Shown here: positions 43,117-50,954 of the stretch, one piece after another
How positions within the stretch are numbered: position 1 is the stretch's first letter
Layout of the letters: the number at the start of each line of letters is the position of its first letter
From: Verrucomicrobiota bacterium JB023
Lineage (GTDB): Bacteria; Verrucomicrobiota; Verrucomicrobiia; Verrucomicrobiales; Akkermansiaceae
Length of the DNA stretch: 64,000 nucleotides
Assembly (NCBI GenBank): GCA_030673895.1
Contig: JAUTCR010000056.1
Location: forward strand, 1-64,000
Reading direction: 5' to 3'
Made by a program: the position numbers and the translations under genes
The notes under the pieces: model-generated
The model's database searches: none
What the model was told of the DNA's origin: nothing
What the model saw: the letters and a program-made list of their open reading frames with translations, nothing else

Positions 43117-43696
43117 GTGATTTGCCTTCGGCTTCCCACTGCAGCTGGAAGTCCGATTTGGGATCGAACTGACCTACGGGGAATTCAGTAGGCACCAAGT
43201 TCGGGTAGGCAGCTACTTCTTCCTGTGACCACTCGGCGTAGTCGTCGTCATCAGTCTTAAAGAGAAAGATACCATCGGGAACGAGAAGCCGATGAACCGT
43301 CTCAAGGAATTCTTGCTGGATGAGTCGACGCCGATGGTGTTTCGCTTTAGGCCAAGGATCGGGGCAGATGATATGAAGGCGGGACACCGAGTTGCGGGGC
43401 AATAGCCATTCTGCAGTATAGGCAGACTCGAGTCGGAGCACCTTGAGGTTTTCCAAGCCTCGCGCCTTCGCCCGGCGGCAAATCTTTGACACCCGGCCCA
43501 GAAGTCGTTCAACAGCGAGAAAGTTACGCTCGGGATAATGCTCGGCTAGAGCAAGGGTGTAGCTTCCATCACCCGCTCCCAAATCAACCTCCAGAGGTGC
43601 GTCGTTATCGAAGAGTTCCTTACTCTGCAAACGCTTGAAGTAGTCGTCCGGAACGAACTCGTTTGGGTAGGCTGGGCGAATTTTTGGCTTCGTCAT
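43082..43696 (-). CDS. trmB: tRNA (guanine-N7)-methyltransferase TrmB
   Basis: 204 residues. It methylates G46 of tRNAs using SAM. Motifs: PLEVDLGAGDGSYTLALAEH (SAM site), NFLAVERLLGRVSKI and the family signature LHIICPDPWPKAKHHRRRLI. Length fits the family. The start ATG is at 43696. It converges on comEC with a 35-bp tail overlap. Confidence 0.94.
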   Translation of the reverse strand: MTKPKIRPAYPNEFVPDDYFKRLQSKELFDNDAPLEVDLGAGDGSYTLALAEHYPERNFLAVERLLGRVSKICRRAKARGLENLKVLRLESAYTAEWLLPRNSVSRLHIICPDPWPKAKHHRRRLIQQEFLETVHRLLVPDGIFLFKTDDDDYAEWSQEEVAAYPNLVPTEFPVGQFDPKSDFQLQWEAEGKSLKVIHCRNVPG

Positions 43697-43808
43697 GCGA
43701 CGCCTTTGGCATCGCGGTGAAAGCGGACTCGGTCAAGTGAAGAGATGAGCAGTGGGCTGATTTCCTGCCCGGCGACCAACCCGATGAAACGAAAAGCCAA
43801 ACGAAGTA

Positions 43809-43846
43809 AGAAAAAAGGGAGCAGAGGCGTCATCGCGTGCTCCCTT
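43809..43846 (-). terminator. intrinsic terminator of the LacI-type gene
   Basis: AAGGGAGCA (43815-43823) pairs with TGCTCCCTT (43838-43846) across a 14-base loop; on the minus strand it is followed by a run of T residues. Confidence 0.8.
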
Positions 43847-43864
43847 GGATCCTTTTAACAATGG

Positions 43865-44953
43865 TCAAGCGTGATGGTCAGACCGCTTGTCGCGAAGTGA
43901 GCTCCCTTTGCGAGGTAGACATGTTCCGTTTACCCAACTTCCTTCCACCAGAATCTGTCTGAAGACAGAAGGGACGCCCCGTGAGCCATCATTAATGAGG
44001 GAATTGAGCGTAGTTATTGCCACCCGGCCGATCTCCTCGGCATGTTGGTTGATGCCAGAATCGATGGGAGTATCGAGGATCGTTGTCGTAGCAAGAGCGA
44101 TGTCTTGAGGGACTCTAACTTTCTCCAACTCGAGAAGTTTAGGAACGTTGGACTGCGTCGTGAAGATGGCATCGGGCTGGTTTTCATCCAGCCATTGGCG
44201 AAGTTCCATACGCTGCCGGGTCTCGGACTTATTGTCAGAAAGATGAAGAGGCGGAAGTTTCGCTTTATCATTCGACACTCGTTGCCCGCCGATGAAGCCA
44301 AGCTCGAAAATCATTCCGCTATCCTTCGCACCAGACGCGGAGCCAACAAAGCCGATACGTTGATAACCCCGCCGCCGGATTTCCCGGTAGGCTCGCATTG
44401 CATTCGAGACTTCATCCGAGGCGACCACGTGGCAACTCGGTTCATCAATTGAACGCCCAAGTCTAACAACTGAATAGCGTTCCCAGGGAAAGTCCTTCCA
44501 AACAGGTTGCTCCTGATGAGGAGGGAGGAGGATTCCCCGGATACCTCGGGTGCTCAAAATTTGGTGAAGACGTTGGGAATTGAATTGGTGGTCGAGACGG
44601 AATTCTTCCAAGCGGTAGCCAAGTTTTTTTGCTGCTTGATAGGCACCCTTCCAGTAGCCGTCGAATTCTTGATGGGATCGCAAGGCCTTGGCGTCTGGCC
44701 ACGCATTGATCCAGGCCAGAGAGGAGGTGATGGGTTTCTCGCTCCGGTTCCGGCGGTAGGTCGCCAAGGCGGCGAGCATGGGATCGGGTCGATAGCCCAT
44801 GGATTTTGCGGCCTCACGGACCTTCTTCCGCATTGGTTCGGAGATGCGGGGATGGTTGTGAAGAGCCAGGGAAACGGTCGAGTGGCTGACCCCGAGGGCC
44901 TTGCCAATGTCACGAAGGGTTACACGTCTGCTAGATGGGTTTGTCGTACTCAT
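43865..44953 (-). CDS. LacI/GalR-family transcriptional regulator
   Basis: 362 residues. The N-terminal helix-turn-helix and hinge are VTLRDIGKALGVSHSTVSLA, LHNHPRISEPMRKKVREAAK and SMGYRPDPMLAALATYRRNR. A periplasmic-binding-protein-like ligand domain follows from about residue 65. The hinge ends MLAALA rather than the more common NAxAR. The effector is unknown. An AAGCGCTT palindrome lies 38 bp ahead of the start and may be its own operator. The next genes upstream on the strand are the secreted protein and the Verru_Chthon A-like protein. Confidence 0.93.
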   Translation of the reverse strand: MSTTNPSSRRVTLRDIGKALGVSHSTVSLALHNHPRISEPMRKKVREAAKSMGYRPDPMLAALATYRRNRSEKPITSSLAWINAWPDAKALRSHQEFDGYWKGAYQAAKKLGYRLEEFRLDHQFNSQRLHQILSTRGIRGILLPPHQEQPVWKDFPWERYSVVRLGRSIDEPSCHVVASDEVSNAMRAYREIRRRGYQRIGFVGSASGAKDSGMIFELGFIGGQRVSNDKAKLPPLHLSDNKSETRQRMELRQWLDENQPDAIFTTQSNVPKLLELEKVRVPQDIALATTTILDTPIDSGINQHAEEIGRVAITTLNSLINDGSRGVPSVFRQILVEGSWVNGTCLPRKGSSLRDKRSDHHA

Positions 44954-44986
44954 TCCGAGGGTTTTTCGGTAAGATGAATGGAGCGT

Positions 44987-45001
44987 GAGAAGCGCTTGAG
45001 A
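44987..45001. promoter_or_regulatory. putative LacI-type operator upstream of the lacI-like gene
   Basis: TGAGAAGCGCTTGAG, with the perfect palindrome AAGCGCTT at 44991-44998, has the central CG layout of LacI/GalR operators. It lies between the regulator start and the end of the secreted-protein gene, in the right place for autoregulation. No experimental support. Confidence 0.45.
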
Positions 45002-45057
45002 GCCGTAAGGCCAGGAACCAAGAACGCTGGAAAGTCGGACTCGATGGTAAGAGAGTG

Positions 45058-45078
45058 CTGCGGCTTAACCGGCCGCAG
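45058..45078 (-). terminator. weak hairpin at the 3' end of the secreted-protein gene
   Basis: CTGCGGC (45058-45064) and GCCGCAG (45072-45078) form a stem spanning the last codons and the stop. There is no proper T-run, so termination is uncertain. Confidence 0.35.
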
Positions 45079-45763
45079 GTTTGGCGAAGTCCTGGAAGAC
45101 TTTGACTTGTGGCCGCTTGGTTTTGGGATCGATGTAGGCGAACATGAGATAACGAATGCCCTCGGTGAATTTGACCATCGTTTCCTTTCCGGTCACCCAG
45201 TCGCCCTTGAGGTTCTTGAACTGGAAGACGACAGGAGCCATGTTGAATGTGTCGCGTTGTTCGGGCTGGGAAAAGCCTTGAGAACGGCCAGAGGCAAGGT
45301 TGGCTCGTTGCTCACCGATCAGAAACCGGACCTCTTCGTTATGGAAGTTCGTGACGTGAGCACCGGCCGAAGGGAAGTTCGACGAGGTGTCCTCAATCGG
45401 ATAACATCTCCACGGAAGTTTATCCCCGCCTTTGCCTGGGTTTGGGATGAAAACGATGATCGCATGGCGCCAATCACTGCCGACCCGGGCGGAGGCGAGA
45501 TGAGTTTGTCCCTCTTTGGAGAGGAAACGAATTGTTCCGTCGGTAGCAGTGCATTGGACAGGTTTGGTGAGACGATTGGGAAGAACTTGAATGTCGGTTT
45601 CCACGTTTTCTTCTCCTTGATTGATCATCACCGGAGGGCGCTCTCGACCGACGAAGACAAAGCGGCAGTCCAGCTTATGCATTGCTTCTTGCCCGTGGAG
45701 GCTGAGGGGCAGAAGGAGGGAGACGAGGAGGAGGGCAAGGATGTTCTTGGGTTTTTCTTTCAT
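45065..45763 (-). CDS. secreted protein downstream of the Verru_Chthon A-like gene
   Basis: 232 residues with a signal peptide (MKEKPKNILALLLVSLLLPL, then SLHGQEA). The mature part is beta-rich, with aromatic and charged motifs (HKLDCRFVFVGRERPPVMIN, GSDWRHAIIVFIPNPGKGGD). I do not recognise the family. It starts 21 bp after the stop of the 1228-residue prepilin-like gene on the same strand, so a two-gene operon is likely and a joint envelope function plausible. Confidence 0.7.
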   Translation of the reverse strand: MKEKPKNILALLLVSLLLPLSLHGQEAMHKLDCRFVFVGRERPPVMINQGEENVETDIQVLPNRLTKPVQCTATDGTIRFLSKEGQTHLASARVGSDWRHAIIVFIPNPGKGGDKLPWRCYPIEDTSSNFPSAGAHVTNFHNEEVRFLIGEQRANLASGRSQGFSQPEQRDTFNMAPVVFQFKNLKGDWVTGKETMVKFTEGIRYLMFAYIDPKTKRPQVKVFQDFAKPAAG

Positions 45764-45784
45764 GGGTTTGGTGTGTGTGAGTAG

Positions 45785-48700
45785 TTAGACCTCTTCCGCA
45801 TTCAACCAACGGAAGGAGACGATCTGGAAACGACGTCCGAATTCACGATTGGTTTCGCTTTGAAGATCGTCGAGTTCGGTCTCGATATCATCTCTAGGAT
45901 CCAGCCATTCAAGCTGCCGTTGAACGACTGCCTCGCAGGTGGCAGTGGCAAGAATTTGACCCGAGCGGCTACGGGATTCACCGTAGCCTCGGATGGTGAA
46001 GGTATCTGACCGTGCGGTTGCGGCGTTCCCGAGCACGGTCATGAGATCGGCTTGGCTAAGGTAGCCGGGCGCACCCTGATAGCTTGAGCCTGCTCCCGCT
46101 GCGGGGTTTTCGTAATTGTAGTCAGCGATGTCGTTAACAGCGATTTCGTAGCCCGCATCAGAGAATTGGGCAATCTCCTCATTCAGTCCGCTGTCATCGA
46201 TTGCTTGCTGCAGAGCGCCTCGTTGAGCCATTTCTCCGCTACCCAGTTGACGATTGACGAACTCACCAAGCGAAAGGAACGGTCCCCGGGAGCGGACCTC
46301 CTCAACGATGGCGATGGCCAGCTTCTCCAGATCGGCCTCAGTGTATTCCCTTGGCCCGACCCAGTAGGAGATGCCGGCGGGACCACCATCCTCCTCAGAG
46401 GGAGTCAAGGGGAGGCGGAAGCGGCTGATCCGGGCCTCATTGGAGGCAATGGGAGACAGCGCCTCGATTTCACTCTGCGAGCTACTAGGATTTACGAGAT
46501 TCACAATGGAATTGGGGTCATGCACGGAAGCAAGCATCGCTTTCCAAGCGGGGACTGAGGTGGAGTTGATATTGAAGGCTCCCAACATGTGCTGCCAGGA
46601 AGCGACCGCCTTTATCGACTCGAGCTCGTCGGCGTTCTCAACGAGATCGATGAACTCGCTACTCGCCTGGTCGTCCCTTTGGTGAAAGACAAGCCGTGGG
46701 TCGTCGAGAGGTTCACCGGCGATGAAATCTTCAGCGAGTGTTCTGGCATCAATTCCGGAGCCGAAGTCCCCGGTGCGGTCGGCCAGTCCCGAGAAGTAGA
46801 AGTCATCATAGAGGGCGAGATTCAGTAGGAATGAGTGGTCGACGAGGGGATTGCCATCACTCCCGTTTTGGATGATGCCTTGAGAATTGAGCATGGGGTG
46901 CGCCCAAGAGTTGCCAATCGGCTGAGCAAAGCGTGGAAGGTAGCCTGAGGAGCCGCCGGGGTTGGCGCCATTGAGCGACGCGAGACTCTGTAGCGGAGCA
47001 ATTGGGACCTCATAGTGAACACCGAATTTCTGTCCGCGGTCGGGTGTGTGCCCGGTGATGAAGTTAGCCCGGTCATAGCCATCGACTCCGATCGTCGAAA
47101 TCGTTCCCTCACCGAGGTCGAGGAGTTGGAGGTCGAGCTCATGCGAATGATTCGAGGGGTGTTCGCTGAGTATCTTGGCAGACGTGCTTCCGATAACGCC
47201 GTGCGCGAATGACCAAGGCTTCGTCGCCAGGCGACCGTCGAGATTTTGATCCATTCCGCTACCGGCATCCAGGCCGCCGAAAGTGGTTTTGGCCTGGCAG
47301 CTAAGCACCGCAAAGGGTTTCACATTGATGATGTCCTGAATCTTACGCGTCGCGTGGTCGACGAGCTCGTTGCCCTGCACGTAGCCCACGCTAGGGAAGC
47401 GCAATGTCTCGTTACTACCCAGGATGGTGTCCTGGAGACCGCGGAGTTGTTCGTAGTCGATTTCGATGGCAGAGACCGTTTCTTGCTGGGTCGAGCCTGG
47501 AGTCACTGCCTGCATCTTAATGGTGAACTTACTATCAGCGTTGGTCGTGCTGATAGGAGCAAACTCGACGTGAATTTGATCATCGCCGGCAAGACCGTAA
47601 CAAGAGGCCCAGCGACCGTTCTCGGCCACACCATCAATCGCTTGAGCGCCGGCCAGCCAGTCGCAATCGAAGCCGATGCCATCACCCCGCCATCCGGGAA
47701 TCGCATCGATGGCATCAGTGATGCCAGTGCCAACGTAGATATCCCAAAACTGCCTATCCTTTAGGTCAGTGGCGAAGGTTCGATTCGGGTCGATATAGGG
47801 AGAGAATAGAATGGTCTCGCCCGGAAGCATCCGGAAGGTCGCGGACGAGGGGCGCTCCCGGCGCTTGGTCTTCAGATCCATGCCGAAGACCTTGTCGGTG
47901 CTCGGCGAGTAGTCGCGATACATCGTCTCAAGAGGAACGAGTCCTTGGGACTGCGGAACGTCGTTGCGGAAGATCTGCATCGCGAAGGGGACGTGCTGGA
48001 ACTCGACTCGCAATTGATCGAACTCGAGCGCGACGTTGTAGGGATTGTGCAAGGTGACGACGGGAGTGTAGAGGAGGTGGAGATCGTAATCGTAACGGGT
48101 CTCTCTGAAGTGTCCGCCCTGGGGGTTGTGGAGGATGGAGTTCTTGCTATTGACTCGAATGGGTGCCGGGCCGGGAGGGAAGTAGCTGTGGTTGTAGATA
48201 TCGCGGCCAATGAGGCTGAAAATCATCTGAACCTTGGCGATCGTTGGCATCAGAACTGGCCCGGGAGGCGCGTCCCGGTTGATGGTGGTTGTTCCGCGCC
48301 GGGTGCTTACGGTGGCCGCCTCCCAGCCCTTGTCGACGGGAGCTGTGGCCCGCAGCACGGGGACGTCGTCGTCTTCGGTGATATTGTCGAGGTAGAGACG
48401 GCTGAAGTCGTGAAGCAGCCCCCACTTCGGATCCGATGGGTAGTCAGATGGGCCGAAGTCAAAAGTCGTCTGGTAGACACCTGTCCCATTGAACTCGGTG
48501 GGGAGGGTTTCCGCGTTAGTGAGGAGACTGAAATCCTTGCGGAGGCCTCCGCGAGCAGTGTTGGTAAGGAGACCTTGCGAGTGGATGGACACATCGTGAT
48601 AGATGGCTTTGAGCTGATCAGTGTCCGCCACCCCGAGCCGGTTGGCAACAAGCTCGAAATTCGAGTGAGTAATTCCCTTTGAAAGGTTTTTCGACTGGCT

Positions 48701-49471
48701 GGATTCCCATTCGAAGGAACGGCGCTCGATATCTTCGAGTCCGGGAATCATTTCTGTAGCCGGTCGTTTGCCGCTTCCGAGCTGGGCAAGTTGATCGCCA
48801 ACTTCTTCGGCCGCCTCCTGGTATTGGGTATTGATGCGGGCCTTGACGCCCTCATCCATCACCGCCCAGGCCATTGCTCCGGTGCCCTCGGCGAGTTCGA
48901 CCTTGGGCGCTGTGACATGCTCTGCCTCGTTCACATTGGTTCCCAGGGTGCCAGTTCCCCAAAGGGTGATTGGCTCGTCGAATTGGGATTTGGCAAATTG
49001 ATAACTTCTTTCCTCCTCGCCTTGGGCTCCGGAGACCAACCAAGAGCGAAAATGCCGGCGTTCTTTCGTCCCGGGTTCATAGTCATTCGATGAAGGAGGC
49101 TCCTGTGGATCGATCTCCCAACCATCCCAGACACCGGTGAGATGTCGGTGGACGACATTGGTATCGATGATATCCGCTTTTGCCGTGACGCGGGTATCGA
49201 GGCCGGCGTTTTTCTGCAGTTCACCCAATGCCATCATCAAGGCCATCCGGGCATTGGCTCGTGCAACCGCCGAGGCCTTATCATGGGAGGCACTTCTTAG
49301 CGTTGTACTAGATAGAGAAAGGAGTGCGACAGCCAAGAGCGCAAGTAGAACAAGCATACTCACTGTGATGATGAGTGAGAAGCCTCGCGAATGGCGAATT
49401 GGCCGCGACCCGGAAGGTGAAAGCCGGCCGACCTCAGCAGCGTATTGGGTTTTTGGGTTGAAATGGGTCAT
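45785..49471 (-). CDS. Verru_Chthon cassette protein A-like giant prepilin-type protein
   Basis: 1228 residues. After a polar leader comes a type-IV-prepilin-like N-terminus: RHSRGFSLIITVSMLVLLAL, in which cleavage after the Gly and methylation of Phe would be expected, followed by LAVALLSLSSTTLRSASHDK and ARANARMALMMALGELQKNA. The remaining 1100 residues are periplasmic or extracellular-looking. The layout and motif match the A component of the Verru_Chthon cassette described from Verrucomicrobium and Chthoniobacter, as far as I remember it. Components B, C and D are not next to it. It presumably enters a pseudopilus-like assembly. Confidence 0.8.
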   Translation of the reverse strand: MTHFNPKTQYAAEVGRLSPSGSRPIRHSRGFSLIITVSMLVLLALLAVALLSLSSTTLRSASHDKASAVARANARMALMMALGELQKNAGLDTRVTAKADIIDTNVVHRHLTGVWDGWEIDPQEPPSSNDYEPGTKERRHFRSWLVSGAQGEEERSYQFAKSQFDEPITLWGTGTLGTNVNEAEHVTAPKVELAEGTGAMAWAVMDEGVKARINTQYQEAAEEVGDQLAQLGSGKRPATEMIPGLEDIERRSFEWESSQSKNLSKGITHSNFELVANRLGVADTDQLKAIYHDVSIHSQGLLTNTARGGLRKDFSLLTNAETLPTEFNGTGVYQTTFDFGPSDYPSDPKWGLLHDFSRLYLDNITEDDDVPVLRATAPVDKGWEAATVSTRRGTTTINRDAPPGPVLMPTIAKVQMIFSLIGRDIYNHSYFPPGPAPIRVNSKNSILHNPQGGHFRETRYDYDLHLLYTPVVTLHNPYNVALEFDQLRVEFQHVPFAMQIFRNDVPQSQGLVPLETMYRDYSPSTDKVFGMDLKTKRRERPSSATFRMLPGETILFSPYIDPNRTFATDLKDRQFWDIYVGTGITDAIDAIPGWRGDGIGFDCDWLAGAQAIDGVAENGRWASCYGLAGDDQIHVEFAPISTTNADSKFTIKMQAVTPGSTQQETVSAIEIDYEQLRGLQDTILGSNETLRFPSVGYVQGNELVDHATRKIQDIINVKPFAVLSCQAKTTFGGLDAGSGMDQNLDGRLATKPWSFAHGVIGSTSAKILSEHPSNHSHELDLQLLDLGEGTISTIGVDGYDRANFITGHTPDRGQKFGVHYEVPIAPLQSLASLNGANPGGSSGYLPRFAQPIGNSWAHPMLNSQGIIQNGSDGNPLVDHSFLLNLALYDDFYFSGLADRTGDFGSGIDARTLAEDFIAGEPLDDPRLVFHQRDDQASSEFIDLVENADELESIKAVASWQHMLGAFNINSTSVPAWKAMLASVHDPNSIVNLVNPSSSQSEIEALSPIASNEARISRFRLPLTPSEEDGGPAGISYWVGPREYTEADLEKLAIAIVEEVRSRGPFLSLGEFVNRQLGSGEMAQRGALQQAIDDSGLNEEIAQFSDAGYEIAVNDIADYNYENPAAGAGSSYQGAPGYLSQADLMTVLGNAATARSDTFTIRGYGESRSRSGQILATATCEAVVQRQLEWLDPRDDIETELDDLQSETNREFGRRFQIVSFRWLNAEEV

Positions 49472-49531
49472 GGTTTTTATGCTTCAAAAGTAGACGAAAA
49501 TCACTTCCTTTGTAAATACAAAGTGAAAAAG

Positions 49532-49588
49532 TTCGTTATCTCTCCTAACCAAAATAACGAATGACCTGATAACAAGTCGCTTCGTTAT
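49532..49588. promoter_or_regulatory. three TTCGTTAT motifs upstream of the prepilin-like gene
   Basis: TTCGTTAT at 49532-49539 and 49581-49588 and its inverse ATAACGAA at 49554-49561. An imperfect palindrome CACTTCCTTTGTAAATACAA lies just before them (starting 49502). The cluster is about 60-120 bp upstream of the gene start and may bind a regulator; this is inference. Confidence 0.45.
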
Positions 49589-49943
49589 CGGAGCTAACTT
49601 GAAAGCCTACCCAAGTTTAATTGCCGGGAGATGGGCTAATCGAATAGTTAACACGCCGATTTTGCTAGGATGCGATTCTTGGCACTCTAGCTGCAGATAA
49701 ATGGGAAGTGGAGGCTCACTGTCCTTACCGCATTCCTAATTTCGTATTTTGACACCATGCTTTTGGATAATCCTCAATCTCTTTAGCTATTTAATGGTGT
49801 GGATATTGACTAGGCGGATGGGTTTTCCGCTAGTTGGCCCAGCAGTGAGGGCCCCTTGCTCGGGCAGCTGGTCGACGGAAGTGCAAATGAAAGAGAGAAT
49901 GCCTGAAGATCGACGGTCAAGATTGCCTCTCCCATCAGGGCGC
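49589..49943. other. intergenic region between the prepilin-like gene and rpe
   Basis: About 350 bp that separates the upstream motifs of the prepilin-like gene from the rpe terminator. I see no credible gene; a 76-codon open frame at 49749-49979 has no supporting features. No RNA gene or repeat was recognised. Confidence 0.5.
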
Positions 49944-49977
49944 AAAAAAAGGCGACTCCTTGGACAAGGAATCGCCT
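49944..49977 (-). terminator. intrinsic terminator of rpe
   Basis: AGGCGA-TCCTT (49950-49961) pairs with AAGGA-TCGCCT (49966-49977) apart from one unpaired position each side; on the minus strand the hairpin is followed by seven T residues (complement of 49944-49950). Confidence 0.85.
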
Positions 49978-50028
49978 GACTGATTGCCGGGAAGCAGCTG
50001 GGAAGGCGGCTTTCTCGCTATCTACTCA

Positions 50029-50712
50029 TTAGCTACTAGCGGCGATGCTTGCCTCCATCTCACGGATATTGGCGGCGGCATCATTCCCGTCGAATACGGC
50101 GGAACCGGTCGCAATGAAGTCAGGTCCCATGGCCGCGACCTCGCCGACGTTGTTCTTCTTCACTGCTCCGTCGAGGGTGATCAGGATCCCGGGTTTCCAA
50201 GCACGTAGCTGCTCGATCTTGGCGGGAAGGGTGTCAAAGAAAGTTTCTTTCCCCGTCTCAGGCCCGATGGCCAGGAGGATAACGAGGTCAATTTGCTCAA
50301 GATACGGTTTGATCGCTTCCAGAGAGGTCGATGGATTAAGGGAAACGCCACGGAGGATGTGCTCACCTGCTTCTTCAATAAGGGAAAGCGACTTGCCGAT
50401 ATCGGGCGTGTATTCGACAGAGAAGGAGATGGCCCCCGCACCGGCGGCGGCGAAAGCGGGGATGTGCTCGTCCGGCTGATCAATAAGGAGGTGAATGTCC
50501 TTGATGAGCTTGGTCTCGAGGCTCGCCACGAAGTCGGGCCCTACGGTCTCCTTGGGCCAAATTTTTCCATCCATGACGTCGACGTGGAGGAACTTGATCT
50601 CGGCGGCTTCGAGAATTTCGATGGCTCCGGCCTGGTCGTCGGTGGTCAGGGTGCCGATTGAGAGTTTGGGCTGCGTGCTGGTGAGGGTCTGGATGATTTC
50701 TTGTCGGTTCAT
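50029..50712 (-). CDS. rpe: ribulose-phosphate 3-epimerase
   Basis: 228 residues from ATG 50712 (MNRQEIIQTLTSTQPKLSIG); a longer open frame upstream has no typical start. TIM-barrel epimerase of the pentose phosphate pathway, interconverting ribulose 5-phosphate and xylulose 5-phosphate. Visible: the metal-ligand block FLHVDVMDGKIWP, DIHLLIDQPDEHIPAFAAAG, and GILITLDGAVKKNNVGEVAA ending FIATGSAVF. The usual MxVNPG region reads LLAIGPETGK here, so a related epimerase is possible. Length fits. Confidence 0.85.
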   Translation of the reverse strand: MNRQEIIQTLTSTQPKLSIGTLTTDDQAGAIEILEAAEIKFLHVDVMDGKIWPKETVGPDFVASLETKLIKDIHLLIDQPDEHIPAFAAAGAGAISFSVEYTPDIGKSLSLIEEAGEHILRGVSLNPSTSLEAIKPYLEQIDLVILLAIGPETGKETFFDTLPAKIEQLRAWKPGILITLDGAVKKNNVGEVAAMGPDFIATGSAVFDGNDAAANIREMEASIAASS

Positions 50713-50954
50713 GTTGATGTGAGGAAAGGCTTGCTGCTGGCGGGGAGGGGGAAGTGATTCCGCTGAACGTCCTCGGGCCACCATGTGGCAGTCACTAAAT
50801 CGACTCAGGGGCCAGGTCTCAATGCCGATTTCCGGGAAAGGGCATTTTCGCGGGGATCGGGTCAGATCCTTTTAGTGCAGGTGCATCGGGGCTGAACTGG
50901 GAAAGCGCGGGGCGCGCATCTTGCGCTTGTAAGAAAGCCAGGCAATGTCGAGTA

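Noticed and set aside
49749-49979. 76-residue frame upstream of the rpe terminator
   Set aside because: It runs into the terminator hairpin and shows no features of a protein.
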